Of a stretch of DNA of 64,000 nt, positions 42,517 to 51,757 are shown one piece after another (the first letter of the stretch is position 1; the number at the start of each line of letters is the position of its first letter). A model generated the notes under the pieces. The model was given only the letters and a program-made list of their open reading frames with translations, was not told where the DNA came from and made no database searches. This DNA comes from Phycisphaerae bacterium (GTDB taxonomy: Bacteria > Planctomycetota > Phycisphaerae > JAJVII01): the NCBI GenBank assembly GCA_022072085.1, contig JAJVII010000018.1, forward strand, positions 62,001 through 126,000. Reading direction: 5' to 3'. The translations under genes were made by a program, and so were the position numbers.

Positions 42517-44340
42517 TCACTCGTGGGGGAGGTCCCACACCACGATGCCGGAATTGGACGTCAGCATCATGCGGTGCCCGTCGGGCGAGAAGGCCGCGTC
42601 CCACTCGCCGTAGAACATCCAGAAGCAGGTCCCCGAGGCGACGTCGTACAGCCGCATGTGCCTGCTCGTGAACTGGCCGGATCGGAGGGCGAAGCTCGCG
42701 CCGTCCGGCGAGAAGAGCGACCCGAGTGTCTGCCGGGCGTCGCTCGGGCCGTTGGGCAGCGTGTAGCGTCGGCGGCAGGAGGGGAAGTCGTAGACGGCCG
42801 CCATGTCCTTGCCGCTGTAGCCGTCGAGCACCAGCGTCTTCTCGTCGGGCGACACCGACGCTCGACCCTTCGCATAGCCGTGCTTGAGCTGGTCGGGATC
42901 CAGGTCGGGGGTCAGCGCCTTGACCAGCTCGCCGGTCTTGGGGTCCCACAGGTGCAGCACCTCGATTTCGTTCCGCTGCTTGTTCAGCCACAGGCCGACG
43001 GTCAGCAACTCACCGCTCCTGGGCATGAACAGGCACTGGTAGAGTTCGCCGACGAGCTGGTGCTTGCCGGGGACCACCTGGGCGACGAGTTTGCCGTCGG
43101 CGGCGTCGTGGATGCTCATCTCGACAGTGTTGCTCAGCTTGTTATCGAGCCGCCAGGACTTGTCCCTCGGCCCGACGCGCAGGGCGATCAGCTTGCCGTC
43201 GGACGAGTAGGCGGCGTCGTCAGCCGGCGGCAGCTCGAACCAGGCCGCTCCCTTCTCCATGTTCCAGACGACGGTCTTGCCCTGGAGTCCGCCAAACGTC
43301 CACATCGCCGTCGCCGCCAGCAGGAACTTGCCGTCGGGCGAGAATCGCATCAGCCGCACGCCGCCGGCCTGTCCGGTCAACGTCGCCTCTTCCTTGCCCG
43401 TGGCGCTGTCCAGCAGGATGATCTCGCTTCGGCCGGTCGACCCCGAGCCGAGATGGCGCACCACGGCGATCTTCTGGCCATCGGGGCTGAACGTCGAGCC
43501 GCCGCCCAGGAAGCTGATGCTCTTGCGCAGGCCGGCGACCGGCCCGTCCGGGAGCGGATACTCGACCCACATCTGCGGGAACTCCGCCGGCGCGAACGTG
43601 ACGACCGACGCGGCGGCCGAGCGGAGGATGTCGTCGAGCGAGTGCTCCATCGGCGCCCCGCCGGTGGTGAAGGGAATTTTGTTGGCGGTCAGGAACGCGG
43701 CCGCGGCGCGGATGTCCAGCGCGCAGGCCTTCTCCCACGGGTGGTCGGTGAGCCTGGCGTTGAACAGGCCCACGACGTCGCCGTGGCAGTCGAACAGCAC
43801 TGCCCCGTCGAGGCCCGGATTGGCCGGTCCGTTGAGCGTGAGCACGTTCTTGCGCTGGTCAGCCGACACGGGCCCGAAGCGCGGGAACAGGGCCACGTCG
43901 CCCTGGGTGAAGAGCTTGCCGGTGTTGTGCTTCACGACACCGCCCAGCAGGCAGAGGTTGTCGTCCTTGTGGCTGCGATCGCTGTCGGCAAACGTCGCCC
44001 GGGCGTATCCCTGGCCGGGCAGCTTGAAGACCGCCAGGTCCAGCGCCGCGTCGGCGGCGACGAACTTGGCCACCTCGCGCTTGCCGTGGACGATCAGGGC
44101 GACCTCGCCGCGGCCGGCGACCAGGTGGGCCGGCGTGAGCACGTGGCCGTCCGGGTTGACAACCACGCCGTTGCCCAGGATGTTGGGCAGCGGCTTGGGC
44201 GGCGGGGCCGCGACGACAGCGCAGCAGCAAACGCAGAGCGTCGCCCACGCGGCGGCAACCGTCGCCAGGCGCTGCCGGCTGCGAACCTCATCGACGATAC
44301 ATTCGGACGGACGACGGCTCTGGGGGCGCCGAATCTTCAT
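42517..44340 (-). CDS. Degenerate trypsin-like protease fused to a WD40-type propeller
   Basis: A 607-residue protein with a possible N-terminal membrane or signal segment (LATVAAAWATLCVCCCAVVA). Residues 55-220 look like an S1C trypsin fold: NGVVVNPDGHVLTPAHLVAG contains the expected His72 and DAALDLAVFKL the expected Asp101. The catalytic-serine loop, normally GNSGGP, reads NPGLDGAVLFD, so Asp178 replaces Ser. The fold is therefore probably inactive. Residues 230-607 have WD40-like repeats (FSPDGQKIAVVRHL, FSPDGKFLLAATAM, VSPDEKTLVLDG, FSPDGHRMMLTSN) making one propeller. ATG 44340 has GGAGG ten bases upstream. Downstream of the GGDEF gene on the same strand. Confidence 0.8.
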   Translation of the reverse strand: MKIRRPQSRRPSECIVDEVRSRQRLATVAAAWATLCVCCCAVVAAPPPKPLPNILGNGVVVNPDGHVLTPAHLVAGRGEVALIVHGKREVAKFVAADAALDLAVFKLPGQGYARATFADSDRSHKDDNLCLLGGVVKHNTGKLFTQGDVALFPRFGPVSADQRKNVLTLNGPANPGLDGAVLFDCHGDVVGLFNARLTDHPWEKACALDIRAAAAFLTANKIPFTTGGAPMEHSLDDILRSAAASVVTFAPAEFPQMWVEYPLPDGPVAGLRKSISFLGGGSTFSPDGQKIAVVRHLGSGSTGRSEIILLDSATGKEEATLTGQAGGVRLMRFSPDGKFLLAATAMWTFGGLQGKTVVWNMEKGAAWFELPPADDAAYSSDGKLIALRVGPRDKSWRLDNKLSNTVEMSIHDAADGKLVAQVVPGKHQLVGELYQCLFMPRSGELLTVGLWLNKQRNEIEVLHLWDPKTGELVKALTPDLDPDQLKHGYAKGRASVSPDEKTLVLDGYSGKDMAAVYDFPSCRRRYTLPNGPSDARQTLGSLFSPDGASFALRSGQFTSRHMRLYDVASGTCFWMFYGEWDAAFSPDGHRMMLTSNSGIVVWDLPHE

Positions 44341-44565
44341 GGCACGGGGACCTCCGGTGCAAGGGCGTAAATCGAGTTGCGACGATCCTCGGGATCTCCG
44401 CGAGCGACGCACGGAACTGACGTGACGGCGGCAGTGTAGCACCAAACCTGCGCGCGAGGAAGACGCCACCCCGCGCATGAAACGGGCGGCCGCGTGGGCC
44501 GCCCGGACGGATGCGTCATGGCATGGTTCGCGGCGTCTCAGACCCGCCGCGGGCACGGCCGGCGG

Positions 44566-45414
44566 TCAGGCCGTCTGGGCGATGCGCAGGTAGGGGCTGG
44601 ACCCGGCGACGCGGTTGCGGCCCTCGGCCTTGGCCGAGTAGAGCGCGGCGTCGGCCTTGGCAATGGCCTCCTGCGTGGTCCAGTTGGAGTGCCCGCGGCT
44701 GATCGAGAACCCGATGCTCGCGCCGATGGGGAACTTGCGGCCTTCGAAGTCGGCCGGGCGGGTCTCGATCAACTCTCGCAGTTCGTTGGCGATCTGGGCG
44801 ATCTTGTCGGCGTCCGGGTCGACCAGGACGATCAGGAACTCGTCGCCGCCGTAGCGAGAAACGATGTCGCCGCCGCGAAGGCGGCTCTTGAGCAAACCGG
44901 CCACGTGCGAGAGCACCGCGTCGCCGGCCTGGTGTCCGTGCTTGTCGTTGATTTCCTTGAAGTGATCCAGGTCGACCATGATGAAGCCGACGTAGTAGTC
45001 GTTGTCGCGGGCTCGCTGGGCGCCGTATTCCAGGAGGGAATCGGCTTCGCGCCGGTTCAGCAGGCCGGTCAGCGGATCGGTGGCGGCCTGCTCCTTGAGG
45101 GTCACGTTCTGCTCCTGAAGCACGCTCTGGCGATTACGCATCAGGTGCATCGCCCGCAGCACGCCCAGGAGCACGACGCCGAAGCCCGGGGCGGCCATCC
45201 GCGAAAGGATCGACGTCAGGCGGCCGTCGTGCACCCCGAAATACTGCCGGGCGATCTGCACCAGGGCCGGTACCAGGACCAGCCCGACGCCGATGCAGAA
45301 GATCATGCGGGTCAGGCCATTGCCCCTGGACTTGCCCAGGAGCCGGACGGCAAAGAGACTGGCCGCCAGAGCCACGATCAGTTGGATCACGCGTTCAGTC
45401 AGGATATCGGACAT
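44566..45414 (-). CDS. GGDEF diguanylate cyclase with membrane N terminus
   Basis: A 282-residue membrane protein. Three hydrophobic helices occupy about 10-26, 35-55 and 77-92, followed by a short coiled-coil linker and a GGDEF domain at about 115-275. The active-site GGDEF is intact at residues 189-193 and an RGGD inhibitory (I) site lies at 180-183, so it should make cyclic di-GMP and be product-inhibited. ATDPLTGLLNR begins the domain normally. It can supply c-di-GMP to the PilZ protein encoded at 18388-18774. GAGGAGG precedes the ATG at 45414. Confidence 0.95.
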   Translation of the reverse strand: MSDILTERVIQLIVALAASLFAVRLLGKSRGNGLTRMIFCIGVGLVLVPALVQIARQYFGVHDGRLTSILSRMAAPGFGVVLLGVLRAMHLMRNRQSVLQEQNVTLKEQAATDPLTGLLNRREADSLLEYGAQRARDNDYYVGFIMVDLDHFKEINDKHGHQAGDAVLSHVAGLLKSRLRGGDIVSRYGGDEFLIVLVDPDADKIAQIANELRELIETRPADFEGRKFPIGASIGFSISRGHSNWTTQEAIAKADAALYSAKAEGRNRVAGSSPYLRIAQTA

Positions 45415-45453
45415 GAGCGCCTCCTCACCTGGCAAACAGCATCAGCCCCAGCT

Positions 45454-45482
45454 AATATCGGATTGATATCCGGGCGGGTCAA
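45454..45482 (-). promoter_or_regulatory. Candidate promoter of the GGDEF gene
   Basis: On the minus strand TTGACC (45482-45477) and GATATT (45459-45454), exactly 17 bases apart, giving a start near 45447 and a 5' UTR of about 33 bases. Confidence 0.6.
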
Positions 45483-45563
45483 TTTAACAATTCTTCCGAA
45501 ATGTGAGCCGCCCCAACAGGGCCCGGCGCGGCCTGCTATCGGCGGAAGCTTCGGTGCGTGCGG

Positions 45564-45728
45564 TCAAACCGGTTCGGGGTACAACCCGCTGGCGACCAGC
45601 CACTTGCGATAAGAATCGAGGCCCGTTGGCGGCTCGCCGGCGGGGTAGTGGTTGCGGCCCGGGCCTCCGGGGCCCGTCCACTCGATCACCAGAAATCGCG
45701 GGCTTTTCTGCTGACGCCCGGCGTCCAC
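45564..45728 (-). CDS. Possible small protein of unknown function
   Basis: A 54-residue frame beginning at GTG 45728 (an ATG at 45794 is also in frame). It reads FLVIEWTGPGGPG, then PTGLDSYRKWLVASG and a stop after LYPEPV. The third codon positions are mostly G or C, as in the genuine genes around it, and the composition is protein-like rather than arginine-rich as in shadow frames. No clear ribosome-binding site and no known family, so it may be a relic. Confidence 0.3.
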   Translation of the reverse strand: MDAGRQQKSPRFLVIEWTGPGGPGRNHYPAGEPPTGLDSYRKWLVASGLYPEPV

Positions 45729-45756
45729 GGGCGCGCACGATAGAACGCCGGCGGGG

Positions 45757-45784
45757 TTGACCCGGCTGTGGCGTCGGCGAGAAT
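45757..45784 (+). promoter_or_regulatory. Candidate promoter of the glycoside hydrolase gene
   Basis: TTGACC (45757-45762) and GAGAAT (45779-45784), 16 bases apart, with a predicted start about 20 bases before the GTG at 45812. Confidence 0.5.
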
Positions 45785-45811
45785 GAACGGCCACCCTTGT
45801 GGAGGCCGCAC

Positions 45812-48679
45812 GTGATCCGGAAGCTCCACGCGTTCGCCGTCGTCGCCGCGCTGCTTGCCGCGGCCGATCCGCCCGCTCTGCCCGCGGCCCGCGGCGACGA
45901 CGCCGCGCCGACCCAGGTGCAGCGCGACGACTTCTCGACTTACCCCGAGGGCGGCGAGCCGACGCCCGCCTGGCAGACGACCACTCCGTTCTGGGAGGTC
46001 CGTGGCGGCGAGCTGGTCAGCGACGACGCCCGCGAGCGCGGCTTCGCGGTCTTCGACAGGTGTCCGCCGGGGTCCGACATCGCCGTCGAGGCCGACGTGA
46101 CCGTGGGCAAGGTCATCGGGCGGGAGTGGAAGATCGCCGGCGTCGCCGTCCGGGCCGACGCCGACAACTACTGGCACCTGGCTCTGGTCGAAGGACCCGA
46201 CCAGAGCGGCCGCGGGCACTTCGTCGAACTGGTCGAGATGCTCGACGGCAACTGGCTGGCCCAGAACACGGCACCGACGCGCCTGAAAGGGACCGACTAC
46301 GCCGGGCTGAACTTCCAGTGGCGCGTGGGGCAAACCTACCGCCTGGCGCTGACGCTGTCGGCCGACCGCGTCGCCGGCCGCGTCACCGACGCCGCCGGCA
46401 AAGTCGTCGCGAGCCTGGCCTACGCCCGCGACGCGAGGGTGAAGTCCGTCGCCTCGGGCTTTGCGGCGCTGGACAACGCGGGCCTGCTCTCGCAGTTCGA
46501 CAACGTCGCCGTTCGCGTCAATCGCGCCGTGCCGCGCCCCCCGCCGCCGGCTGGGCGGAAGTATCCGCCCGTCGACGTCGCGGGCCTCGGGGGCGTGAGC
46601 GGCAAAGCCACAGGCTTCTTCCACGTCGAGCCGGTCGACGGGCGGCAGTGGATCATCACCCCGGGCGGGCGCGGGTGGTTGATGATCGGCACCGACCACG
46701 TGAACTACAACGCCCACTGGTGCGAGAAACTGGGCTACGCGCCCTACCACCGAAACGTTGAGAAGCAGTTCGCGAACGAGGCCGCGTGGGCGGCCGACTC
46801 GGCCGACCGCCTGAAGCGGTGGGGCTTCGCCGCGCTGGGCGCGGGCTGCTCAGATTCGATGCGCTACCGTGGCCTGGGGCACACCATCTTTCTCTCCTTC
46901 GGCGGGGGCTTCGCCGGCTACAGCGACATCGTGCCGCAGGAGAACTGGACGGGCCTGCCCAACGTCTTCAGCCCCAAGTTCCGCCGCTTCTGCGAACACC
47001 GGGCCGAGGAACGCTGCACGCCCGGCGACCCCTGGCTGGTCGGATACTTCATCGACAACGAGCTGGAGTGGTACGGCAAGAGCCACCGGGAGGAGGGCGT
47101 CTGCGAGGAGGCCTGGAAGAAGCCGGCCGACCATGAGGCCAAGACCGCCCTGGTCGCGCTGCTGAAAGAACGACACGGCGACATCGCCTCGCTCAACCGC
47201 GCCTGGGGCACGGCGTTTGCGGACTGGCCGGCTGCGCTGGCGGGCATGACCCCGCCGCCGGCCCGGAGCGATGCCGCCCGCGCCGACGCGGCCGCCTTCC
47301 TGGACCTGGTCGCCGAGACCTACTTCGCCACCGCCGAGGCCGCGATCCGCAAGGCCGACCCGAACCACATGATCCTCGGCTGCCGCTTCGCCGGCGGCGC
47401 GACCGACGGACTGTGGAGGGCAGCCGGCCGGCACTGCGACATCGTTACCGTCAACGTCTACCCGCGGGCGGACATGGAACGACTGACGCTGCCCGGCGTC
47501 GAGGCGGACCTGCGGCGGTGGCACGATCTGTGCGCCCGCCCGCTGGCCGTCACCGAGTGGAGCTTTCCCGCGCTGGACAGCGGCCTGCCCTGCCGCAATG
47601 GCGCGGGCATGCGGGTGGACACGCAGTCCCAGCGGGCGCTATGCGTCGCGATCATGCAGGATCTGCTGCTGCGCCAGCCGTTCGTGGTCGGGTCGGACTT
47701 CTTCATGTGGGCCGACGAGCCGGCGCAAGGCATTTCCTCGACCTTCCCCGAGGACTCCAACTACGGCCTGGTCGACGAGCACAATCGGCCCTACGACCGG
47801 CTGACCCGCACGTTTGCCGGCGTCAACGCCGAGGCCTTCGCGCTGCACTCCGGGCAATTGACGCAGGCCAGCGCGATCGCCGGGCTGGCAGCCGACGCCT
47901 CCCCGGCGACCCAGCCCGACGAGCCCCTGCCCGCCGGAGCGAAGGTGACTTTCAGGAAGATCGGCGCCGGGTTCGAGGCCGACAGCGGGCGGCTGAGGCT
48001 GGTCAAGAACGAGTCCGACGGCGACGCCATCGACCGGATCGAACTGGATGGCCGCCCGGTCGGGCGATTCGCCCCGATGATCTGGCAGCGGACCGACGGC
48101 AATCACTGGGTCGATCCCGACCGCGTCGACAGCGTCGCCGACAGCCGCCTGAAGGACGGCTCGCTGGTGCTGGAAGTCGTACTGAGCCGACCCGGGGAGG
48201 CAGCCGGCTTCCGCGCGTGCTACAGGCTGACCCTCCCGCCGGGGGCGACCTGGTTCGCGTCGCGGCTGCTGTGGATCGAGAACACCGGCCAATCGGCCTG
48301 GACGCTGGCGGGTTATTATCACTCGCCGCGCATGGGACCCGGCGACCAGCCGAGCAAGGCGGAGCCCGTCGCGCCCGCGCCCAACTACTGGGTTCCCATC
48401 GGTGCGTGGTACGACCCCGCGTCCTCGACGTTCCTGGGCGTGACGGCCGAGCCGGAGTCGGACATCCGGATCATCTTCTGGAAGGACGAGGGCGCCCGCC
48501 AGCATCCCGACGCCTGGCGCGACGTCGGCGTGAAGCTGGAACCAGGCCAGCGCTACGGGCAGGACGAGCCGACGGTCCATATCTTCGCCGCCCGCGGGTC
48601 GAAGAATGCGCGGCCCTGGGCGCGGGTCATCGCGCAGGCCCGCCGCCTGAGGGGGCGACCGGCTGAATCATCTCACTGA
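45812..48679 (+). CDS. Secreted GH42/agarase-like glycoside hydrolase with N-terminal lectin-like domain
   Basis: A 955-residue exported enzyme. After a signal (LHAFAVVAALLAAADPPALP), residues 40-225 form a jelly-roll, LamG/DUF1080-like domain (FSTYPEGGE, RADADNYWHLALVEG). A TIM barrel follows (about 240-690): WLMIGTDHVNYNAHW, LKRWGFAALGAG, then PWLVGYFIDNELEWYG with the likely acid/base Glu after Asn, and LAVTEWSFPALD with the likely nucleophile Glu. This matches clan GH-A enzymes close to GH42 and agarase-type families. The C-terminal 250 residues are a beta-sandwich (TLPPGATWFASRLLWIEN). The GTG at 45812 is chosen because GGAGG lies six bases before it. The end overlaps by seven bases the end of the convergent NHL gene. 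Confidence 0.82.
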   Translation: MIRKLHAFAVVAALLAAADPPALPAARGDDAAPTQVQRDDFSTYPEGGEPTPAWQTTTPFWEVRGGELVSDDARERGFAVFDRCPPGSDIAVEADVTVGKVIGREWKIAGVAVRADADNYWHLALVEGPDQSGRGHFVELVEMLDGNWLAQNTAPTRLKGTDYAGLNFQWRVGQTYRLALTLSADRVAGRVTDAAGKVVASLAYARDARVKSVASGFAALDNAGLLSQFDNVAVRVNRAVPRPPPPAGRKYPPVDVAGLGGVSGKATGFFHVEPVDGRQWIITPGGRGWLMIGTDHVNYNAHWCEKLGYAPYHRNVEKQFANEAAWAADSADRLKRWGFAALGAGCSDSMRYRGLGHTIFLSFGGGFAGYSDIVPQENWTGLPNVFSPKFRRFCEHRAEERCTPGDPWLVGYFIDNELEWYGKSHREEGVCEEAWKKPADHEAKTALVALLKERHGDIASLNRAWGTAFADWPAALAGMTPPPARSDAARADAAAFLDLVAETYFATAEAAIRKADPNHMILGCRFAGGATDGLWRAAGRHCDIVTVNVYPRADMERLTLPGVEADLRRWHDLCARPLAVTEWSFPALDSGLPCRNGAGMRVDTQSQRALCVAIMQDLLLRQPFVVGSDFFMWADEPAQGISSTFPEDSNYGLVDEHNRPYDRLTRTFAGVNAEAFALHSGQLTQASAIAGLAADASPATQPDEPLPAGAKVTFRKIGAGFEADSGRLRLVKNESDGDAIDRIELDGRPVGRFAPMIWQRTDGNHWVDPDRVDSVADSRLKDGSLVLEVVLSRPGEAAGFRACYRLTLPPGATWFASRLLWIENTGQSAWTLAGYYHSPRMGPGDQPSKAEPVAPAPNYWVPIGAWYDPASSTFLGVTAEPESDIRIIFWKDEGARQHPDAWRDVGVKLEPGQRYGQDEPTVHIFAARGSKNARPWARVIAQARRLRGRPAESSH

Positions 48680-51639
48680 GAACCCGGAGGCGACGGACGC
48701 AGCAACACCGTTTCGGTGGCGTGGTAGTCGAGCTTGACGCTGAGAATGCGTCCGTTGCCCGGGTCGGCGATGAACAGGCGGCTGTCGGTCAGCGTCGCCA
48801 GGTAAGGGGCGTAAGAGAGGGCGACCTCGTCGCCGCCGACGGCGTGCGGGTCGGCCGGCCCGCCGTCGCGGATCAGCGGCAGGCCGTCGTCGATGTTGCC
48901 GTAGCGCCCGACGCGGAGGATGAGGTTGCCGTTGCTGTCGAGCACGGCGACGCGGCAGCGGTCGACCTCGGGCACGAAGGACCGGGCGAAATCGTCCAGC
49001 GCGAAGCGGCAGTTCCAGCAGGAGCACAGCACGTTCTTGCCGCAGAAGCCGACCCCGCCGTAAAGCCACTGGGCGCCCTGGGCCCAGAAGTTCCCGCCGT
49101 AGAGCGTCGCCTCCGGCTGCGTCGTCGGGCGGTCGGCGGCGCCCAGCCTGACCGGCACGTTGCCGCGCGCCGAGTCGGTGACGACGCGGGCCTTCTGCGG
49201 CGTGAACTTCATCAGCGTGCCGGTCTTGATGTTGTGGTAGGGCTTACCGTCGATCATCCGCGTCAGCGTCGCCAGCAGATACACGTTGTCGTCGCGGTCG
49301 ATCGCCACGCCGAACATCTCGGTGATCCCCGGCGCCGCGTCGTCATAGAGCATGCGGCCGTGCTCGTCGAAGATGTGCACCTCGCCCCAGTAGTATCGGC
49401 CGGGGAAGAACCGCGGCGTGTAGAGGCTGCCCTTAGGCCAGGCCTTCTCGTCGGCGCCGGGCAGGCGCCGGGTCGGGTTGCCGTCCAGCGAGACGGGCTT
49501 TTCGTCGGTCCGCTTGTCCACCGGCGCCGGAACGTCCTTGGTGACGTAACAGGAGACGACCAGGTGGCCGCGCGGCGACAGCGACATGCCCCCCTTCTGG
49601 AGCAGCGTGCCGGAGTAGAGCGGGATCGCCGAGATCAGGTCGGCTGTTCGGCGCCCGGAGTCGAAGTCGGCCGACACATTCTTGCGCTCCTCGCCGTAGT
49701 CCCAGGGCACCTCGCGCCAGTTATTGGCCGGGTCGAACCGCCCGACCACCAGGTAGTCGCGGATGGACATCAGCCCGTCGCGGTCGAAGGCGATGTCGTC
49801 GGCGTCGAAGGGAATCTGGATCAGGCGCGGCCGCCAGGTCGCCGGGTCCAGCTCGACCATCTCGTGGAACATCTTGCCCAGCGGGCCGCTGTGTCCCTCG
49901 GCCAGGTAGACCCGCCCGTTGGCCGGGTCGGCGTAGAGCCGCTGCCGCCAGAACGCCGGCAGCCGCGACTTGCCCAGCGACTTGAGGGCGTCGGCGGAGA
50001 AGTCCTGCAACTCGACGAACCCCTCCTCCTTCAGCGCGTAACGGCGGATGCCGGCGCCGCGGATGTCCAGGTCCCCCGGCGTGTCGACCAGCCAGAGCGT
50101 CGTCGGCGTGGTGTGGAAGTCCAACTCGACATAATGCTCCAGCCCGCCGAAGTTGGACGCCAGCGGCGGACGCTCGACGTAGGGGCGCAGCCGCGTGCCC
50201 AGCGGCAACGGCCAGGCGGCCAGCCTGCGCGGATCGTCGAACGATTTGAATCGCGTCAGCGTCGCCGGGACAACGACGCGCGTGTCGTTGAGCACGCGGG
50301 CCATGTGCTCGGTCGCCAGGCCCCAGGAGAAGACGTATATCCCGCCGGTGGCCGGGTCGATGCGGACCCGCGTCGGCTTGTTCGCCGCGATCGCCTTGAG
50401 GAATCGGCCTTCGGGCGAGAAAACCTGCACGCGGTCGTTCATGTGGTCGGCGACGTAGACGCGGCCCTGCCCGTCGCAGGCGACGCCGACCGGGTCGTCG
50501 AACTGCCCCGGCCCGCCGCCGCGAGCATCGGGGGCCAGCGTGCCGGCGAAGGTCGTCATCTCCCCCTTGCCGTCGAACGGGATTCGCGTGACGCCCTGGA
50601 GGCACTTGTGGTAGTGGGCCGAGTTGTTCACGTGCATCGCGCAGCCCCAGAGGTAGCCGGTCATGTAGACCCATCGCCCGTCGGGGCTGAACGCGGCGCT
50701 GGTCGGCCCGACCTGGACAGGCCCCAGGCGGCGGTCGTAGGGATTGGGCTGGGGGAAGCTGACGGCCGGTCCTTCCAGCGGCAGCCCGCCGGTCGCGCCG
50801 TCGGCCGACAGGCGGTTCAGCCGCGTGAAGACCAGGGCGATTCGGCCGTCGCGGACGTCCATGGCCGTCGCGGCGCTGCCGAACGTCGAGGGCCCGCCGC
50901 CGTGGGCGCCGCCGGGACGCACGGCGCTCGAGCCGCTGGTGAGGAAGGTGGCCTGTGCATAGCCGGCCCGCAGCGGGAACCGCAGGCCGTCCTGCGGGAA
51001 GGTGTACCAGTCGAGCCCACGGACCTTGGCCAGGCGGTCGGCGGGGAAGGGGTAGATCGTCCGCAGGTAGCGGCCCTGGTGGTCGAAGAGCTGGAGGCGG
51101 TCCAGGCCTCGCCCCTCGAAGACGTAGACGCCCTCGGCCGCGGCGCGGATGAGGGGCGTGGGCGTGTTGATCAGCAGGGCCTCGCCGGACCAGGAGCCCA
51201 TCCGCCGCCGCGGATCCCAGAAGAGCGTGCGCTCGAAGCGCGGCCGCAGGCCCAGCGACACGCGCGCCGTCAGGGCGGCGCGGTCGGTCACGTAGCGGTC
51301 GCGGTCGTCCTTGCTGTCCCACACGATCGTCTGGGCAAGGGAGTTCTTCGCGAACGGCTCGGGCGCGTTGGGGCCCAGCACGCCGCTGGCCAGGTGGCGA
51401 ACGATGCGGCCGTCGGCGTCCTGGATGGCGACCGTCGCGTCGCAGCAGGCCTTTGACGCGAAGCGGATCGTCACCTTGTCCCCGTCGCAGCGGACGGTGG
51501 GCTTCTCGGCGAACTCGTATATGTCCTGGCGCTTGACGCGGAACTCGTCCAGCGTCCCCTCCTGCCCCGGGCAGGCGGCGGGCAGCATCAGGGCGCCCAG
51601 CAGCAGCGCGGCCCCGGCGAGATGTGTCGAAGGCGTCAT
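48673..51639 (-). CDS. Exported NHL/beta-propeller protein (paralogue of 12133-14712)
   Basis: A 988-residue protein with signal MTPSTHLAGAALLLGALMLP, perhaps a lipoprotein (PAAC). It has the same plan as the gene at 12133: a FlgD-like sandwich (VAIQDADGRIVRHLASG, TIVWDSKDDRDR), NHL repeats (DDPVGVACDGQGRVYVADHM, NDRVQVFSPEGRFLKA) and the C-terminal cysteine block CSCWNCRFALDDFARSFVPE followed by RCRVAVLDSNGN. Two or more close cysteines may bind metal. GGAG is seven bases before ATG 51639. It is third after the LRR and VCBS genes on the same strand; a 53-bp palindrome lies in its leader. Confidence 0.83.
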   Translation of the reverse strand: MTPSTHLAGAALLLGALMLPAACPGQEGTLDEFRVKRQDIYEFAEKPTVRCDGDKVTIRFASKACCDATVAIQDADGRIVRHLASGVLGPNAPEPFAKNSLAQTIVWDSKDDRDRYVTDRAALTARVSLGLRPRFERTLFWDPRRRMGSWSGEALLINTPTPLIRAAAEGVYVFEGRGLDRLQLFDHQGRYLRTIYPFPADRLAKVRGLDWYTFPQDGLRFPLRAGYAQATFLTSGSSAVRPGGAHGGGPSTFGSAATAMDVRDGRIALVFTRLNRLSADGATGGLPLEGPAVSFPQPNPYDRRLGPVQVGPTSAAFSPDGRWVYMTGYLWGCAMHVNNSAHYHKCLQGVTRIPFDGKGEMTTFAGTLAPDARGGGPGQFDDPVGVACDGQGRVYVADHMNDRVQVFSPEGRFLKAIAANKPTRVRIDPATGGIYVFSWGLATEHMARVLNDTRVVVPATLTRFKSFDDPRRLAAWPLPLGTRLRPYVERPPLASNFGGLEHYVELDFHTTPTTLWLVDTPGDLDIRGAGIRRYALKEEGFVELQDFSADALKSLGKSRLPAFWRQRLYADPANGRVYLAEGHSGPLGKMFHEMVELDPATWRPRLIQIPFDADDIAFDRDGLMSIRDYLVVGRFDPANNWREVPWDYGEERKNVSADFDSGRRTADLISAIPLYSGTLLQKGGMSLSPRGHLVVSCYVTKDVPAPVDKRTDEKPVSLDGNPTRRLPGADEKAWPKGSLYTPRFFPGRYYWGEVHIFDEHGRMLYDDAAPGITEMFGVAIDRDDNVYLLATLTRMIDGKPYHNIKTGTLMKFTPQKARVVTDSARGNVPVRLGAADRPTTQPEATLYGGNFWAQGAQWLYGGVGFCGKNVLCSCWNCRFALDDFARSFVPEVDRCRVAVLDSNGNLILRVGRYGNIDDGLPLIRDGGPADPHAVGGDEVALSYAPYLATLTDSRLFIADPGNGRILSVKLDYHATETVLLRPSPPGSQ

Positions 51640-51657
51640 CCGGGCTCTCCGAATTCT

Positions 51658-51710
51658 AAGAGCGTGTATGAAGACCTATGCGGGATCGCGTTGGTCTTCA
51701 TACACGCTCT
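51658..51710. mobile_element. 53-bp palindromic insertion (possible MITE-like element)
   Basis: A perfect 18-bp inverted repeat (AGAGCGTGTATGAAGACC, 51659-51676, and its reverse complement 51693-51710) with a 16-base centre. The flanking 123 bp exist without it at 54931-55053, so this is a clean insertion (or loss). TCTA flanks both sides, compatible with a 2-4-bp target duplication. It lies between the VCBS and NHL genes, in the NHL leader. Confidence 0.75.
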
Positions 51711-51757
51711 AAACGCGCCCCCCGGCTGCCTGTTTCGCCGCTTGCCGGCGCCGGGTC

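Larger units (their letters stand above)
45415..45811. other. Divergent intergenic region
   Basis: This gap lies between the GGDEF gene (minus) and the glycoside hydrolase gene (plus). It holds two good promoters facing outward and one possible small minus-strand ORF (45564-45728). Nothing else is recognised. Confidence 0.6.

Noticed and set aside
51658-51710. The palindrome as a simple terminator of the VCBS gene
   Set aside because: No T-run follows on the minus strand and the sister locus lacks it cleanly, so insertion explains it better, though it may still affect transcription.
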